From Mycolicibacterium nivoides (GTDB taxonomy: Bacteria; Actinomycetota; Actinomycetes; Mycobacteriales; Mycobacteriaceae): a stretch of 64,000 nt of DNA. The notes beneath the pieces are model-generated. The model was not told the DNA's origin. It made no database searches and saw only the letters and a list, made by a program, of their open reading frames with translations. Position numbers and translations under genes: made by a program. The DNA is taken from the NCBI RefSeq assembly GCF_003855255.1, contig NZ_CP034072.1:1910240-1974239 (forward strand). Direction: 5' to 3'. Positions 1 to 11,304 of the stretch are shown piece by piece (position 1 is the stretch's first letter; each line of letters opens with the position of its first letter).

Positions 1-482
1 GCCGCCCAGAACAGCGGTGCCACCTGGGCGTCAGAGGTGTTCTCGGCCAGCGATTCCACGGTGGCCCGCGTCAGGCCCGAGACATCCAGCGCGGCGGGAT
101 CCCGCCCGCACAGGGAGGGCAAAAGTCGACGGGCTCCGGCCACGTCGTCGGTGGCCAGCAGCGTCGCCATCTGATGCCCGACCCGGTTGAGCGATGTGCC
201 GCCGAGTGCGACATAGGTGGCCGCCGCCGTCACCCAGACCCGGTCACCGCGCCCCGCTGCCCAGCCCAGCCCGGCCAGCCCGCCGAGCAGCAGCCCGGTG
301 TGCAGGACGCCTGCCCCGCGATTGTCGGCGTAGGTCAGCTTTTCCAACCGTGCTGCGCCAGTGCCGAACCCGGCCACCGGATGTCCGCGGGTCGGGTCCC
401 CCAGCAGCAGGTCGGCCAGGAATCCCACGGCGATACCAGCGGCCCGACCTTGCCAGGCTCGTCGGCTTCTACGCGCAAACAC
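1..482 (-). CDS. cobD: Adenosylcobinamide-phosphate synthase CobD/CbiB (partial, C-terminus off the left edge)
   Basis: Membrane enzyme of cobalamin synthesis that joins cobyric acid to aminopropanol (phosphate) to give adenosylcobinamide (phosphate). Only the first ~160 codons are in the window. The reading begins with GTG at 482 and gives [16 protein letters not shown], followed by a family-typical segment [20 protein letters not shown] and, further on, [20 protein letters not shown], all recognisable as CobD/CbiB. An in-frame TGA lies a few codons upstream of this GTG, so the start is well bounded. The gene is divergent from the MpaB-like gene, with 36 bases between starts, as cobD (Rv2236c) and Rv2237 are in M. 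tuberculosis. Confidence 0.88.
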   Translation of the reverse strand, partial: MFARRSRRAWQGRAAGIAVGFLADLLLGDPTRGHPVAGFGTGAARLEKLTYADNRGAGVLHTGLLLGGLAGLGWAAGRGDRVWVTAAATYVALGGTSLNRVGHQMATLLATDDVAGARRLLPSLCGRDPAALDVSGLTRATVESLAENTSDAQVAPLFWA

Positions 483-518
483 CTCGGCAGCGTCTCACAA
501 AGTGGTCTACTCGAATTC

Positions 519-1355
519 ATGAGGCTGGGTCCGGCACCACGCCCGCGACGGGTCACCGATCTGCTCAACCCGGCGGCGGCGCTGCTGCCCGCGGCCAATG
601 TCATCATGCAGTTGTCCGCCCCGGGTGTCGGTTACGGCGTCCTGGAGAGCCCGGTGGACAGCGGCAACGTCTACAAGCATCCGTTCAAACGGGCCCGCAC
701 CACCGGCACCTACCTGGCCGCAGCCACCATGGGCACCAATGCCGACCGTGCGCTGCTGCGCGCGCAGATCGACAGGGTGCACGCCATAGTCCGCTCACGG
801 GAGTCAAGCCCGGTGTCCTACAACGCTTTCGACCCGCGGTTGCAGCTGTGGGTGGCGGCCTGCCTGTACCGCTACTACGTCGACATGCACGAGTTCCTCT
901 ACGGGCCGCTCGACGAGGAATCCGCCGACGCGATCTATGCCGATGCCCGCACCCTGGGCACCACTCTGCAGGTGCGCGACGAGATGTGGCCCGAGGACCG
1001 CAACGCCTTCGACTCGTATTGGAAGCAGTCGCTGCAGGACCTGCGGATCGACCCGCCGGTGCGCGAGCATTTGTATGGAGTGGCCACTTTGGCGTTCTTG
1101 GCGTTTCTGCCCGCGCCGATACGGCTGCTGGCCGGGCGGTTCAACCTGTTCGCCACCACCGGGTTCCTGCCCGCGGAGTTCCGCGGTCATATGCGGATGA
1201 GCTGGACGGCCGATCAACAGCGGCGGTTCGAGCGGTTGTTGACCGGGCTGCGGGTCGCCGATCGCGTGATCCCCCACGAGGTGTGGTTGCTCGGCTATCA
1301 GCTTTATCTGTGGGACATGCGGATCCGTGACCGCTTCGGCAAACGGGTGGTCTGA
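519..1355 (+). CDS. DUF2236 / MpaB-type (latex-clearing-like) oxygenase family protein
   Basis: Protein of 278 residues, homologous in position and content to M. tuberculosis Rv2237. It belongs to the DUF2236 family (MpaB/Lcp fold), whose characterised members are b-type haem oxygenases that cleave polyisoprenoid chains or oxidise related substrates. The family signature with an Arg-Thr rich helix ([17 protein letters not shown]) is near residues 50-66, and a conserved helix [15 protein letters not shown] near 120 supplies a histidine that could ligate haem. The frame is open upstream to 174 but that part overlaps cobD on the other strand, so ATG 519 is preferred. The substrate is unknown; the family assignment is firm, the oxygenase activity is inference. 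Confidence 0.82.
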   Translation: MRLGPAPRPRRVTDLLNPAAALLPAANVIMQLSAPGVGYGVLESPVDSGNVYKHPFKRARTTGTYLAAATMGTNADRALLRAQIDRVHAIVRSRESSPVSYNAFDPRLQLWVAACLYRYYVDMHEFLYGPLDEESADAIYADARTLGTTLQVRDEMWPEDRNAFDSYWKQSLQDLRIDPPVREHLYGVATLAFLAFLPAPIRLLAGRFNLFATTGFLPAEFRGHMRMSWTADQQRRFERLLTGLRVADRVIPHEVWLLGYQLYLWDMRIRDRFGKRVV

Positions 1356-1368
1356 TCGAGGAGGCGAA

Positions 1369-1761
1369 ATGACGTTCCCAGCGCTCGCTCATGTGGCGGT
1401 CACCGTCCGCGATCTGGCGGTCAGCGGCCCGTGGTACCGCACGCTGTTCGACGCCGATCCGGTGCTCGACGAGGACACCGACGCCGGCTTCCATCACCTG
1501 GTGTGGCTGCTGGAGGGCGGCACACTGTTCGGCATCCATCAACACCGGAATCCCGCGCCCGACGAGCGTTTCAGCGAGTTCCGGGTGGGCCTGGACCACG
1601 TCGGCTTCGGCTGCGCGTCGCGTGCGGAACTGCAGGCCTGGGTGGACCGGCTCGACGGGCTGGGCATCGCCCACGGCGGGATCGTCGACGCGCCGTACGG
1701 GTCGGGGCTGAGTTTTCGCGATCCCGACGGCATCGCCCTGGAGTTCTTCGCCGGGAACTGA
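1369..1761 (+). CDS. VOC-superfamily (glyoxalase/dioxygenase-fold) protein
   Basis: Small protein of 130 residues with a single vicinal-oxygen-chelate domain: it opens with the LAHVAVTVRDLAVSGPWYR strand-helix motif and closes with FRDPDGIALEFFAGN, both standard for the family. Candidate metal ligands are the first His (HVAV), the DHVGF His and the terminal Glu (LEFF). The start ATG 1369 is chosen because GAGGAGGCGAA stands directly in front of it; a longer in-frame reading from 1327 would overlap the preceding gene. It follows that gene by 13 bases and is probably cotranscribed. VOC proteins include glyoxalase I, extradiol dioxygenases and antibiotic-binding proteins; nothing here separates these. 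Confidence 0.85.
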   Translation: MTFPALAHVAVTVRDLAVSGPWYRTLFDADPVLDEDTDAGFHHLVWLLEGGTLFGIHQHRNPAPDERFSEFRVGLDHVGFGCASRAELQAWVDRLDGLGIAHGGIVDAPYGSGLSFRDPDGIALEFFAGN

Positions 1762-1824
1762 ACTCCGGTGGTACCGCAGAGTATCGAGGGTTGGCGCGGA
1801 TATGATCCGTCGCGGAGGTCCCTT

Positions 1825-2328
1825 TTGAAAGACGCCATTGTCCTGGTTGCTGTTTCGCTGGCAATCGGATTCGCGCTCGGCGGCCTGCAGTCATCCGGCC
1901 CGCCGGCCGCCGCCCCTGAGCCACCGGTTCCGCCGCTGCCCCGGCCGGGCGTCTACACCGTCACCGAGACCTCGGGCAACGCCGCGCCGCACCCCTACGA
2001 CTGGACCCTGACGGGCTGCGGGCCCGAATGTCTGCGCGTGCACTCGCCCGCGCCGGAGGGCGACTGGCAGCTGGACCTGTCGTGGGATGCCGCCGCCGAC
2101 CGGCACAAGGGCGCCTGGGTCGGTGAACGCGTCAACCCCGGCGTGCAGTGCCGGCCCGGCAGCTCCCAGCCGAAGACGGGCCCGGTCGCGTTCAAGTACG
2201 TCATCAGGCGCGATCTCACGGGGTTCGTCAACATGAAGTACTCCCGGGAGAGCCCTTCGTGCTGGGGTGAGACCGTCATGCGCGGCCAGGAACTCGCACT
2301 GAAACGCGCGAAGCCGGTGTGGTCCTAG
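1825..2328 (+). CDS. Membrane-anchored or secreted hypothetical protein
   Basis: About 167 residues: an N-terminal hydrophobic segment (DAIVLVAVSLAIGFALGGL), a Pro/Ala-rich linker, then a globular domain with four cysteines (C near TGCGPECLRVHSP, then VQCRPGS and SCWGE) that could form disulfides outside the membrane. The layout resembles mycobacterial secreted proteins with a Cys-paired beta domain, but I do not recognise a named family. TTG 1825 is preferred as start since CGGAGGTC lies 6 bases upstream; GTG 1768 is an in-frame alternative with a weak ribosome site, adding 19 residues. It is followed closely by the convergent tRNA gene. Confidence 0.7.
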   Translation: MKDAIVLVAVSLAIGFALGGLQSSGPPAAAPEPPVPPLPRPGVYTVTETSGNAAPHPYDWTLTGCGPECLRVHSPAPEGDWQLDLSWDAAADRHKGAWVGERVNPGVQCRPGSSQPKTGPVAFKYVIRRDLTGFVNMKYSRESPSCWGETVMRGQELALKRAKPVWS

Positions 2329-2343
2329 GACCGGGGAATTTGA

Positions 2344-2418
2344 TGGTGGGCGCGGACGGTATCGAACCGCCGACCGCTGGTGTGTAAAACCAGAGCTCTA
2401 CCACTGAGCTACGCGCCC
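2344..2418 (-). tRNA. tRNA-Val (anticodon UAC)
   Basis: Read on the minus strand, the sequence folds as a complete cloverleaf: acceptor GGGCGCG pairing with CGCGCCC, D-stem GCTC/GAGC, anticodon stem CTGGT/ACCAG around the loop TTTACAC (anticodon TAC), and T-arm GGCGG-TTCGATA-CCGTC. The discriminator base is A and CCA is encoded in the DNA (2344-2346). It lies between the membrane protein gene and ahpE, the place where M. tuberculosis also has a valine tRNA gene. Confidence 0.95.
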
Positions 2419-2484
2419 CGTCGCAGGCACGGTACACGCCGATACGCCGTGACCGGAAATCCCGCAAAGGAAGGACAGACTACT

Positions 2485-2946
2485 TCACCCTTTCAGCGCG
2501 GCCAGTGCCTCCCGCCACACGGCCTGATCGCGTGCCTGACCCGGGTCCATCATCTCGGCGAAGCGGATCTGGCCGGCCCGGTCGACGACGAACGTGCCCC
2601 GGTTCGGGTATCCGGCATCGGAGTTGAACACGCCGTAGGCCTGGGTGACCGCGCCGTGCGGCCAGAAATCCGACAGCACCGGGAACGTGAATCCGCTTTC
2701 GATCGACCAGATCTTGTGCGTCGGAGGCGGTCCGACCGAGATGGCCAGCGTCGCCGTGTCGTCGTTCTCGTACAACGGCAGCTTGTCGCGGATCTCTCCG
2801 AGTTCGCCCTCACACACGCCGGTGAAGGCCAGCGGAAAGAACACCAGCAGCACGTCCTTGGCGCCGCGGTACCCGCTGAGGGTGATCGGCCTGCCGTTCT
2901 GGTCCCGGAGCGTGAAATCGGGCGCCGGGGCGCCGACAGCGAGCAT
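2485..2946 (-). CDS. ahpE: One-cysteine peroxiredoxin AhpE
   Basis: Thiol peroxidase of 153 residues that reduces hydroperoxides (fatty-acid-derived ones in the characterised M. tuberculosis enzyme) and peroxynitrite; mycothiol/mycoredoxin-1 can recycle it. The peroxidatic motif PLAFTGVC holds the catalytic Cys45, and GPPPTHKIW and SDFWPHGAV are AhpE-specific stretches. No resolving cysteine is present, as expected for a 1-Cys enzyme. A GTG codon directly precedes the ATG; ATG 2946 matches the M. tuberculosis start and length. The downstream end faces the tRNA; upstream (29 bases) is the DUF3052 gene on the same strand. Confidence 0.93.
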   Translation of the reverse strand: MLAVGAPAPDFTLRDQNGRPITLSGYRGAKDVLLVFFPLAFTGVCEGELGEIRDKLPLYENDDTATLAISVGPPPTHKIWSIESGFTFPVLSDFWPHGAVTQAYGVFNSDAGYPNRGTFVVDRAGQIRFAEMMDPGQARDQAVWREALAALKG

Positions 2947-2974
2947 CACCGTTTGTTCTTCGCGCGAGCGCTCA

Positions 2975-3415
2975 TCACGGCGCCCGCTTGCCCGCTGCCT
3001 TCGATTTCGGCTGCACCAACCGACTCGCCGCCCAGTCCCCCAAGGTGGCCGACGAGGTCTGCATCAGACCCGCCGTCGGCGCCGATTCGGCGATCTCCGC
3101 GGGCTGCACGTGCCCAGGCTTACCGGTCTTGGGGGTCACCACCCAGATCACGCCGTCCTCGGCGAGTGGAGTGATGGCGTCCATGAGCCGGTCGACCAGA
3201 TCCCCGTCGTCGTCTCTCCACCAGAGCAATACGACATCTACGACTTCGTCCGAATCCTCATCGAGCAGCTCGGAGCCGCACGCTTCCTCGATGTCGGCCC
3301 GGATGTCGTCGTCGCTATCCTCGTCCCAACCCAGTTCCTGGACTATCTGATCCTTCTGGATCCCCAGGATGTGGGCGTAGTTCGGGCCTGAGTCCGTCCC
3401 CGCCGCCGCGACCAC
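2975..3415 (-). CDS. DUF3052 family protein (Rv2239c-like)
   Basis: Acidic cytosolic protein of 146 residues, conserved in actinobacteria as DUF3052 and matching Rv2239c in position. The core shows an acidic stretch (WDEDSDDDIRADIEEACG), a strand EVVDVVLLWWRDDDGDLVD and a strand-loop IWVVTPKTGKPGHVQPAEI. No catalytic motif is evident. In the published genomes it travels with ahpE; a shared transcript with ahpE is likely from the 28-base spacing. Biochemical role not known to me. Confidence 0.85.
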   Translation of the reverse strand: MVAAAGTDSGPNYAHILGIQKDQIVQELGWDEDSDDDIRADIEEACGSELLDEDSDEVVDVVLLWWRDDDGDLVDRLMDAITPLAEDGVIWVVTPKTGKPGHVQPAEIAESAPTAGLMQTSSATLGDWAASRLVQPKSKAAGKRAP

Positions 3416-3534
3416 CGTCGTCCTCCTTAACCTTTCTTCGAGCCTCTCTCAAGACCTGTCCGTTGCCCGCCTCATTCGCGCGTGCGATGCGTGTTGTGCC
3501 CTATCGTCGCACGCCGACCCACCGGTGCGGGTGT

Positions 3535-3562
3535 CCGGCGGGCGAGTTTGTCCGCCCGCCGG
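3535..3562 (-). terminator. Hairpin after the lipoprotein gene
   Basis: Perfect 10-bp stem CCGGCGGGCG / CGCCCGCCGG with an 8-base loop, starting immediately after the stop codon (3563-3565) of the minus-strand lipoprotein gene. There is no long T-run, which is usual for mycobacterial terminators. Confidence 0.6.
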
Positions 3563-4135
3563 TCAGTAAGCCTTGTCGCATCGGGTCAGTGCGTTCTCTC
3601 GGGCGGTGTTCGATCGGTTGGACGCCGCGTTGAACTGATCCGGGCCGACATGGCCCGAAATGGCGGCCACAAGGGCTCGCGCCGAGTCGATCCACTCGGT
3701 CAGCGCGGTGCGCAGATCCGGTGACAGCGCATCTGACAGGCCGGAACTGACCAGATCGGCGCTGCGATTCAGCCCGTCGATCGCGGGGCCCGCCTTGGCC
3801 GCGGTGTCGCCATTGTTGTTGACGGCCTCGACATAGCCGTTGACCGCATTGACCGCGTCCACTGCCGAGGTGCTGAGGTCCTCGCACACGGTGTGCACGG
3901 CGCGCGTGGTCAGGGAGGCCTGCCGTTCGGATTCGCGGGTCACCGAGCTCGCCGAGGACTCCTCGATCGACGCCTTCACCGACGCCCGGTACTCGGGCGC
4001 CGCGGCGGAATCCACCTGTGCGGTACCGCCGGTAACGGCCGAACAACCCACCACGACCATCGCGATCACCGCGGCACCACCTAGTGCGCGCGCGGCGATC
4101 CGCGCCTTTGCCCCAACCCGCCCATCAACCGGCAC
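3563..4135 (-). CDS. Putative lipoprotein (Rv2240c-like)
   Basis: Protein of 190 residues with a positively charged N-terminus, a hydrophobic segment and a lipobox-like VVVGC at about residues 27-31, so the mature protein would carry a lipidated Cys31 on the outer face of the membrane. The rest is predicted helical and Ala/Ser/Asn rich, with two further cysteines (VCEDLS and TRCDKAY) that may pair. Its location between the DUF3052 gene and aceE matches Rv2240c. The start is GTG 4135, without a clear ribosome site. It is divergent from aceE, with 145 bases between. Function unknown. Confidence 0.8.
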   Translation of the reverse strand: MPVDGRVGAKARIAARALGGAAVIAMVVVGCSAVTGGTAQVDSAAAPEYRASVKASIEESSASSVTRESERQASLTTRAVHTVCEDLSTSAVDAVNAVNGYVEAVNNNGDTAAKAGPAIDGLNRSADLVSSGLSDALSPDLRTALTEWIDSARALVAAISGHVGPDQFNAASNRSNTARENALTRCDKAY

Positions 4136-4280
4136 GATCTGCAGACGTTACCGGTTCAGAAAGCAACTGATGGGTAACTTCCGCAGCGCCACCCCCAGCG
4201 ACACCGAGACGGCAAGATGGGTGGACGATAGAAGGTGCCACAAGCACTGTCAGTTGTTACCGCCTAACAAGGAGCGGAAG

Positions 4281-7070
<2,790 letters not shown>

Positions 7071-7078
7071 TTTCTTTG

Positions 7079-7142
7079 GCGCGAGCAGACGCCGAGGTAC
7101 CCCGAATCGCGACAAATCGGGTACCGGAGCGTCTGCTCGCGC
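7079..7142 (+). terminator. Long hairpin after aceE
   Basis: Outer arms GCGAGCAGACGC (7081-7092) and GCGTCTGCTCGC (7129-7140), extended by two pairs outside, enclose an inner stem GGTACCC / GGGTACC with one bulged base. It starts nine bases after the aceE stop, consistent with termination. The same 12-mer recurs at 14035-14046. Confidence 0.7.
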
Positions 7143-7189
7143 AGGGGTGGTTGGAGGAATCCACCAGAATATTGGCGTAGCTTTTAGGG

Positions 7190-8473
7190 ATGGCTGACAA
7201 CCGGTTCGTTCCGCCGAAGTCGACGGTCGAGGTCCTTGAGACCGTGCCCGACTCGGTGCTGCGCCGGTTGAAGCAGTATTCCGGCCGGCTGGCCACCGAG
7301 GCGGTGCACGCCATGGCCGAGCGCCTGGACTTCTTCTCCGATCTGGACGCGTCGCAACGGGCCAGCGTGCAGTTGGTCGTACAGACCGCCGTGGTCAACT
7401 TCGTCGAATGGATGCGGGACCCGGAAAGCGACGTCAGCTACACCGCCCAGGCCTTCGAGGTGGTGCCGCAGGACCTGCGGCGTCGCATCGCCCTGCGGCA
7501 GTCGGTCGAGATGGTGCGGACCTCGATGGAGTTCTTCGAAGAGGTGGTGCCGCTGCTGGCCCGCTCCGAGGTCCAGCTCAACGCGCTGACGGCCGGCATC
7601 CTGCGCTACAGCCGCGACCTGGCGTTCGCGGCGGCCAGCGCCTATGCCGATCAGGCCGAGGCCCGCGGGGCCTGGGACCTCCGGATGGAGGCCAACGTCG
7701 TCGACGCGGTGGTGCGCGGCGACACCGGGACCGAACTGCAGTCCCAGGCCGCGGCGCTGAACTGGGACGCCACCGCGCCGGCCACGGTGATCGTCGGCCT
7801 ACCGCACCCGGACCGGCTGGATCTGGCCCGGGACGACATCCACGACGTCACCAAGCGCCACAACCGGGCGGCCCTGTCTGATGTCCACGGAACGTGGCTG
7901 GTCACGATCGTGTCGGGCCCGCTGTCAGCAACCGATCGCTTCCTGGTCGACGTGCTGTCGGTATTCGCCGACGGCCCGGTCGTGGTCGGGCCGACAACCC
8001 CGACGCTGACGGCCGCCCACCGCAGCGCCACCGAGGCGATCTCGGGCATGAACGCGGTGGCCGGATGGCCCGGCGCACCCCGCCCGGTGTCGGCGCGCGA
8101 ACTGCTGCCGGAACGGGCCCTGCTGGGCGACGCGACGGCGATCGCGGCGTTGGAAAGCGAGGTCATGCGCCCCTTGGCCGATGCCGGACCGGCGCTCACC
8201 GAGACCCTCGACGCGTTCCTGGATTCCGGGGGCGCCATCGAAGCTTGCGCACGCAAATTGTTCGTTCATCCAAACACGGTGCGTTACCGGCTGAAACGGA
8301 TCGGCGACTTCACCGGCCGCGACCCCGCCGTGCCGCGGGACGCCTACGTGCTGCGCGTTGCGTCCACGGTGGGCAGACTGAGCAAACAGGCGTACCAGCC
8401 GAGCACGCCAAATGCCGGAACCGTCGTGATACCGGCGATTCGCCCGCCACATTCCGCCAGACAGCGGGCCTGA
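7190..8473 (+). CDS. mabR: PucR/CdaR-type transcriptional regulator MabR
   Basis: 427-residue regulator in the position of Rv2242, described as MabR (mycolic acid biosynthesis regulator), which binds upstream of the FAS-II operon in response to long acyl-CoA. The C-terminal PucR-type helix-turn-helix is visible at about residues 355-385 (GAIEACARKLFVHPNTVRYR); the N-terminal half is helical, and a GGDEF-like middle domain lies between. ATG 7190 follows a short leader. The gene ends 160 bases before fabD, and that gap contains the inverted repeat annotated separately. MabR is reported essential in M. smegmatis; the C-terminal extension of ~40 residues after the DNA-binding domain is Pro/Ala rich and probably disordered. 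Confidence 0.9.
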   Translation: MADNRFVPPKSTVEVLETVPDSVLRRLKQYSGRLATEAVHAMAERLDFFSDLDASQRASVQLVVQTAVVNFVEWMRDPESDVSYTAQAFEVVPQDLRRRIALRQSVEMVRTSMEFFEEVVPLLARSEVQLNALTAGILRYSRDLAFAAASAYADQAEARGAWDLRMEANVVDAVVRGDTGTELQSQAAALNWDATAPATVIVGLPHPDRLDLARDDIHDVTKRHNRAALSDVHGTWLVTIVSGPLSATDRFLVDVLSVFADGPVVVGPTTPTLTAAHRSATEAISGMNAVAGWPGAPRPVSARELLPERALLGDATAIAALESEVMRPLADAGPALTETLDAFLDSGGAIEACARKLFVHPNTVRYRLKRIGDFTGRDPAVPRDAYVLRVASTVGRLSKQAYQPSTPNAGTVVIPAIRPPHSARQRA

Positions 8474-8546
8474 ACTGGCCCCACCGGACGTCGGAGCGGC
8501 TGTGACATATTTCGCTGCGGTGAAGGCAATGTCGCATCACATGCAC

Positions 8547-8606
8547 TTTTGTGGGGAACCTACAAAAACATAAGACAAGGTTCATAATCTCTTACACCCC
8601 ACAAAA
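8547..8606 (+). promoter_or_regulatory. FAS-II operon control region with a 10-bp inverted repeat (probable MabR site)
   Basis: TTTTGTGGGG (8547-8556) and CCCCACAAAA (8597-8606) form a perfect inverted repeat 40 bases apart; another ACAAAA at 8562-8567 makes a shorter TTTTGT-N9-ACAAAA pair with the left arm. A -10-like CATAAT lies between the arms at 8583-8588. The region is unusually AT-rich and directly precedes fabD. Binding by MabR is inferred from the known operator location in related species. Confidence 0.6.
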
Positions 8607-8633
8607 CCGTCTTCACAGTGTTCTCTTAATGAC

Positions 8634-9575
8634 GTGCCTCAACCCGTGCTCGCATTGCTTGCTCCCGGACAGGGATCGCAGACCCCCGGCATGCTCTCCC
8701 CTTGGTTGGAGCTGCCCGGTGCGGCCGATCGCCTCGCCACGTGGTCGCAGATCAGCGGCCTGGATCTGGCACGTCTGGGAACCACCGCCACCGCGGAGGA
8801 GATCACCGACACCGCGGTGACGCAGCCGCTGGTGGTGGCCGCCACGCTGCTGGCCTATGAGGAACTGGCCAAGCGCGGCGTTCCCATCGCCGCCGATCCG
8901 GCCGCGACACTAGTCGCCGGCCATTCGGTCGGTGAGATCGCCGCCTACGCCATCGCCGGCGTCATCTCCGCCGACGACGCGGTCAAGCTGGCCGCCACCC
9001 GTGGCGCCGAGATGGCCAAGGCCTGCGCCGTCGAGCCGACCGGCATGTCGGCGGTGCTCGGTGGCGACGAGGCCGAGGTGCTGGCCCGGCTGGAGTCACT
9101 GGACCTGGTCCCGGCCAACCGCAACGCCGCCGGCCAGATCGTGGCCGCCGGTGCGATCGCGGCGCTGGAGAAGCTCGCCGAGGATCCGCCAGCCAAGGCC
9201 CGCGTCCGTCAGCTGGCGACCGCAGGCGCGTTCCACACCCATTACATGGCTTCCGCGCTGGATGGCTACGCCGCCGCAGCCGCGTCTGTAACGACCTCCG
9301 AGCCCACCGCGACACTTCTGTCGAACGCGGACGGCCAGCCGGTCGCCTCGGCTTCCGATGCGATGGAGAAGTTGGTGTCCCAGCTGACCAAGCCGGTGCG
9401 CTGGGATCTGTGCACCGCCACCATGCGGGACCGTTTCCAGGGCGCCGAGCGCGCCGGGATCGTCGAATTCCCGCCGGCAGGCACCCTGGTCGGCATCGCC
9501 AAGCGTGAACTGAAGGGCACACCCACCCGCGCGGTCAAGGCCCCCGCAGACCTGGATGGCTTGGACGAGCTGTAA
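8634..9575 (+). CDS. fabD: Malonyl-CoA:ACP transacylase FabD
   Basis: 313-residue cytosolic enzyme that moves malonate from CoA to AcpM, supplying the extender for FAS-II. The catalytic serine motif GHSVGE (Ser98) and the partner motif GAFHTHYM with the active-site His are present; N-terminal LLAPGQGSQ and VPANRNAAGQIV are typical of the family. The start is GTG 8634 with no clear Shine-Dalgarno sequence, 28 bases after the right arm of the putative MabR repeat, so a short leader or leaderless mRNA is possible. First gene of the five-gene operon. Confidence 0.95.
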   Translation: MPQPVLALLAPGQGSQTPGMLSPWLELPGAADRLATWSQISGLDLARLGTTATAEEITDTAVTQPLVVAATLLAYEELAKRGVPIAADPAATLVAGHSVGEIAAYAIAGVISADDAVKLAATRGAEMAKACAVEPTGMSAVLGGDEAEVLARLESLDLVPANRNAAGQIVAAGAIAALEKLAEDPPAKARVRQLATAGAFHTHYMASALDGYAAAAASVTTSEPTATLLSNADGQPVASASDAMEKLVSQLTKPVRWDLCTATMRDRFQGAERAGIVEFPPAGTLVGIAKRELKGTPTRAVKAPADLDGLDEL

Positions 9576-9587
9576 GTCCAGCAAAAC

Positions 9588-9617
9588 CGAATAACGCAGT
9601 AACGAATAACGCAGTAA
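9588..9617 (+). repeat. Two tandem 15-bp repeats between fabD and acpM
   Basis: The unit CGAATAACGCAGTAA occurs twice head to tail (9588-9602, 9603-9617) and is followed by a further CGA. It sits in the 107-base gap before acpM and is more AT-rich than its surroundings. Confidence 0.9.
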
Positions 9618-9682
9618 CGACCGAACGTCCCGAAATGTCCTCCGCACCCGGAGGGCACTATCAACAACAAGAAGGAGCCATT

Positions 9683-9979
9683 GTGGCCGCCAGTCAAGAA
9701 GAAATCATCGCCGGTCTCGCAGAGATCATCGAAGAGGTCACCGGCATCGAGCCGTCTGAGGTGACCCCGGAGAAGTCGTTCGTCGACGACCTGGACATCG
9801 ACTCGCTGTCGATGGTGGAGATCGCCGTGCAGACCGAGGACAAGTACGGCGTGAAGATCCCCGATGAGGATCTGGCCGGCCTGCGCACCGTCGGTGACGT
9901 CGTCTCCTACATCCAGAAGCTCGAAGAAGAGAACCCCGAGGCTGCCGCCGCCCTGCGCGAGAAGTTTGGCTCGGAATGA
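9683..9979 (+). CDS. acpM: Meromycolate extension acyl carrier protein AcpM
   Basis: 98-residue acidic carrier protein holding the growing meromycolate chain as a thioester on 4'-phosphopantetheine. The attachment motif DIDSLS places the modified serine at Ser41, the same number as in M. tuberculosis AcpM. A C-terminal extension beyond the ~80-residue bacterial ACP core ([18 protein letters not shown]) is the mycobacterial hallmark; here it is shorter than in M. tuberculosis and similar to M. smegmatis. GTG 9683 is chosen because AAGGAG stands 7 bases upstream; a longer in-frame reading from 9635 has no support. It overlaps kasA by four bases (ATGA), indicating translational coupling. Confidence 0.96.
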   Translation: MAASQEEIIAGLAEIIEEVTGIEPSEVTPEKSFVDDLDIDSLSMVEIAVQTEDKYGVKIPDEDLAGLRTVGDVVSYIQKLEEENPEAAAALREKFGSE

Positions 9980-11226
9980 CCAGACCTTCCACTGCTAACG
10001 GAGGCTTCCCGAACGTCGTGGTGACTGCCGTGGAGGCCACCACGGCGCTCGCTGCTGACATCGAGAGCACGTGGAAGGGCCTCCTGGCCGGAGAAAGCGG
10101 CATCCGTGAGTTGACCGACGACTTCGTCACCAAGTGGGACCTCCCGGTGCGTATCGGTGGTCACCTGGTCGATGACGTCGACAGCCACCTGACCCGCATC
10201 GAGCTGCGCCGCAATTCCTATGTGCAGCGCATGTCGTTGGTGCTGGCCCGGCGGCTGTGGAAGAACGCAGGTGCACCCGAGGTCGATCCCGACCGGTTCT
10301 CGGTCGTGATCGGCACCGGCCTCGGTGGCGGCGAGAAGATCGTCGAGACCTACGACGCGATGAACGAGGGCGGGATCCGCAAGGTCAGCCCGCTCGCCGT
10401 TCAGATGATCATGCCCAACGGTGCCGCTGCGGTCGCCGGCCTGGAGCTGGGCGCCCGCGCCGGGGTCATCACCCCGGTGTCGGCGTGTTCGTCAGGGTCC
10501 GAGGCCATCGCCCACGGCTGGCGGCAGATCGTGATGGGTGACGCGGACTTCGCCGTTGTCGGCGGTGTGGAAGGCGGCATCGAGGCACTGCCCATCGCGG
10601 CGTTCTCGATGATGCGTGCCATGTCGACCCGCAACGACGATCCCGCCGGAGCGTCGCGGCCGTTCGACAAGGATCGCGACGGCTTCGTGTTCGGTGAGGC
10701 CGGCGCGATGATGATCATCGAGACCGAGGAGCACGCCCTGGCCCGTGGCGCCAAGCCGCTGGCCCGCCTGTTGGGTGCAGGTATCACCTCGGACGCGTTC
10801 CATATGGTCGCTCCCGCGGACAACGGTCAGCGTGCCGGTGCCGCGATGAAGCGGGCGATGGAAACCGCGGGTCTGGAAGCCAAGGACATCGATCACATCA
10901 ATGCCCACGGCACGGCCACCCCGATCGGTGACACCGCCGAGGCCAACGCCATCCGCGTTGCCGGATGCGAGAACGCCGCGGTCTACGCGCCCAAGTCGGC
11001 GCTGGGTCACTCGATCGGTGCGGTCGGTGCGCTGGAGTCGGTGTTGACGGTGCTCGCGTTGCGCGACGGGGTAATCCCCCCGACGCTTAACTATGAGACA
11101 CCGGATCCTGAGATCGATCTCGATGTGGTTGCGGGCGAGCCTCGTTATGGCGACTACAAGTACGCCATCAACAACTCGTTCGGATTCGGTGGCCACAATG
11201 TGGCTCTGGCGTTCGGGAAGTACTGA
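9976..11226 (+). CDS. kasA: Beta-ketoacyl-ACP synthase KasA
   Basis: 416-residue condensing enzyme of FAS-II that extends AcpM-bound acyl chains by two carbons, working on the earlier elongation steps. The catalytic set is complete and in the known positions: Cys171 ([10 protein letters not shown]), His311 ([13 protein letters not shown]), Lys340 ([10 protein letters not shown]) and His345. Length equals that of the M. tuberculosis enzyme, the target of thiolactomycin-type inhibitors. Start ATG overlaps the acpM stop. A 78-base gap to kasB contains that gene's ribosome site. Confidence 0.97.
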   Translation: MTRPSTANGGFPNVVVTAVEATTALAADIESTWKGLLAGESGIRELTDDFVTKWDLPVRIGGHLVDDVDSHLTRIELRRNSYVQRMSLVLARRLWKNAGAPEVDPDRFSVVIGTGLGGGEKIVETYDAMNEGGIRKVSPLAVQMIMPNGAAAVAGLELGARAGVITPVSACSSGSEAIAHGWRQIVMGDADFAVVGGVEGGIEALPIAAFSMMRAMSTRNDDPAGASRPFDKDRDGFVFGEAGAMMIIETEEHALARGAKPLARLLGAGITSDAFHMVAPADNGQRAGAAMKRAMETAGLEAKDIDHINAHGTATPIGDTAEANAIRVAGCENAAVYAPKSALGHSIGAVGALESVLTVLALRDGVIPPTLNYETPDPEIDLDVVAGEPRYGDYKYAINNSFGFGGHNVALAFGKY

Positions 11227-11304
11227 CATCGGGTAGAAGAACCCGATAGGTAACCCCGGACGACACCCACCGAGGGAAAGCACGGAAGGAAGAACACAGC
11301 AAAT

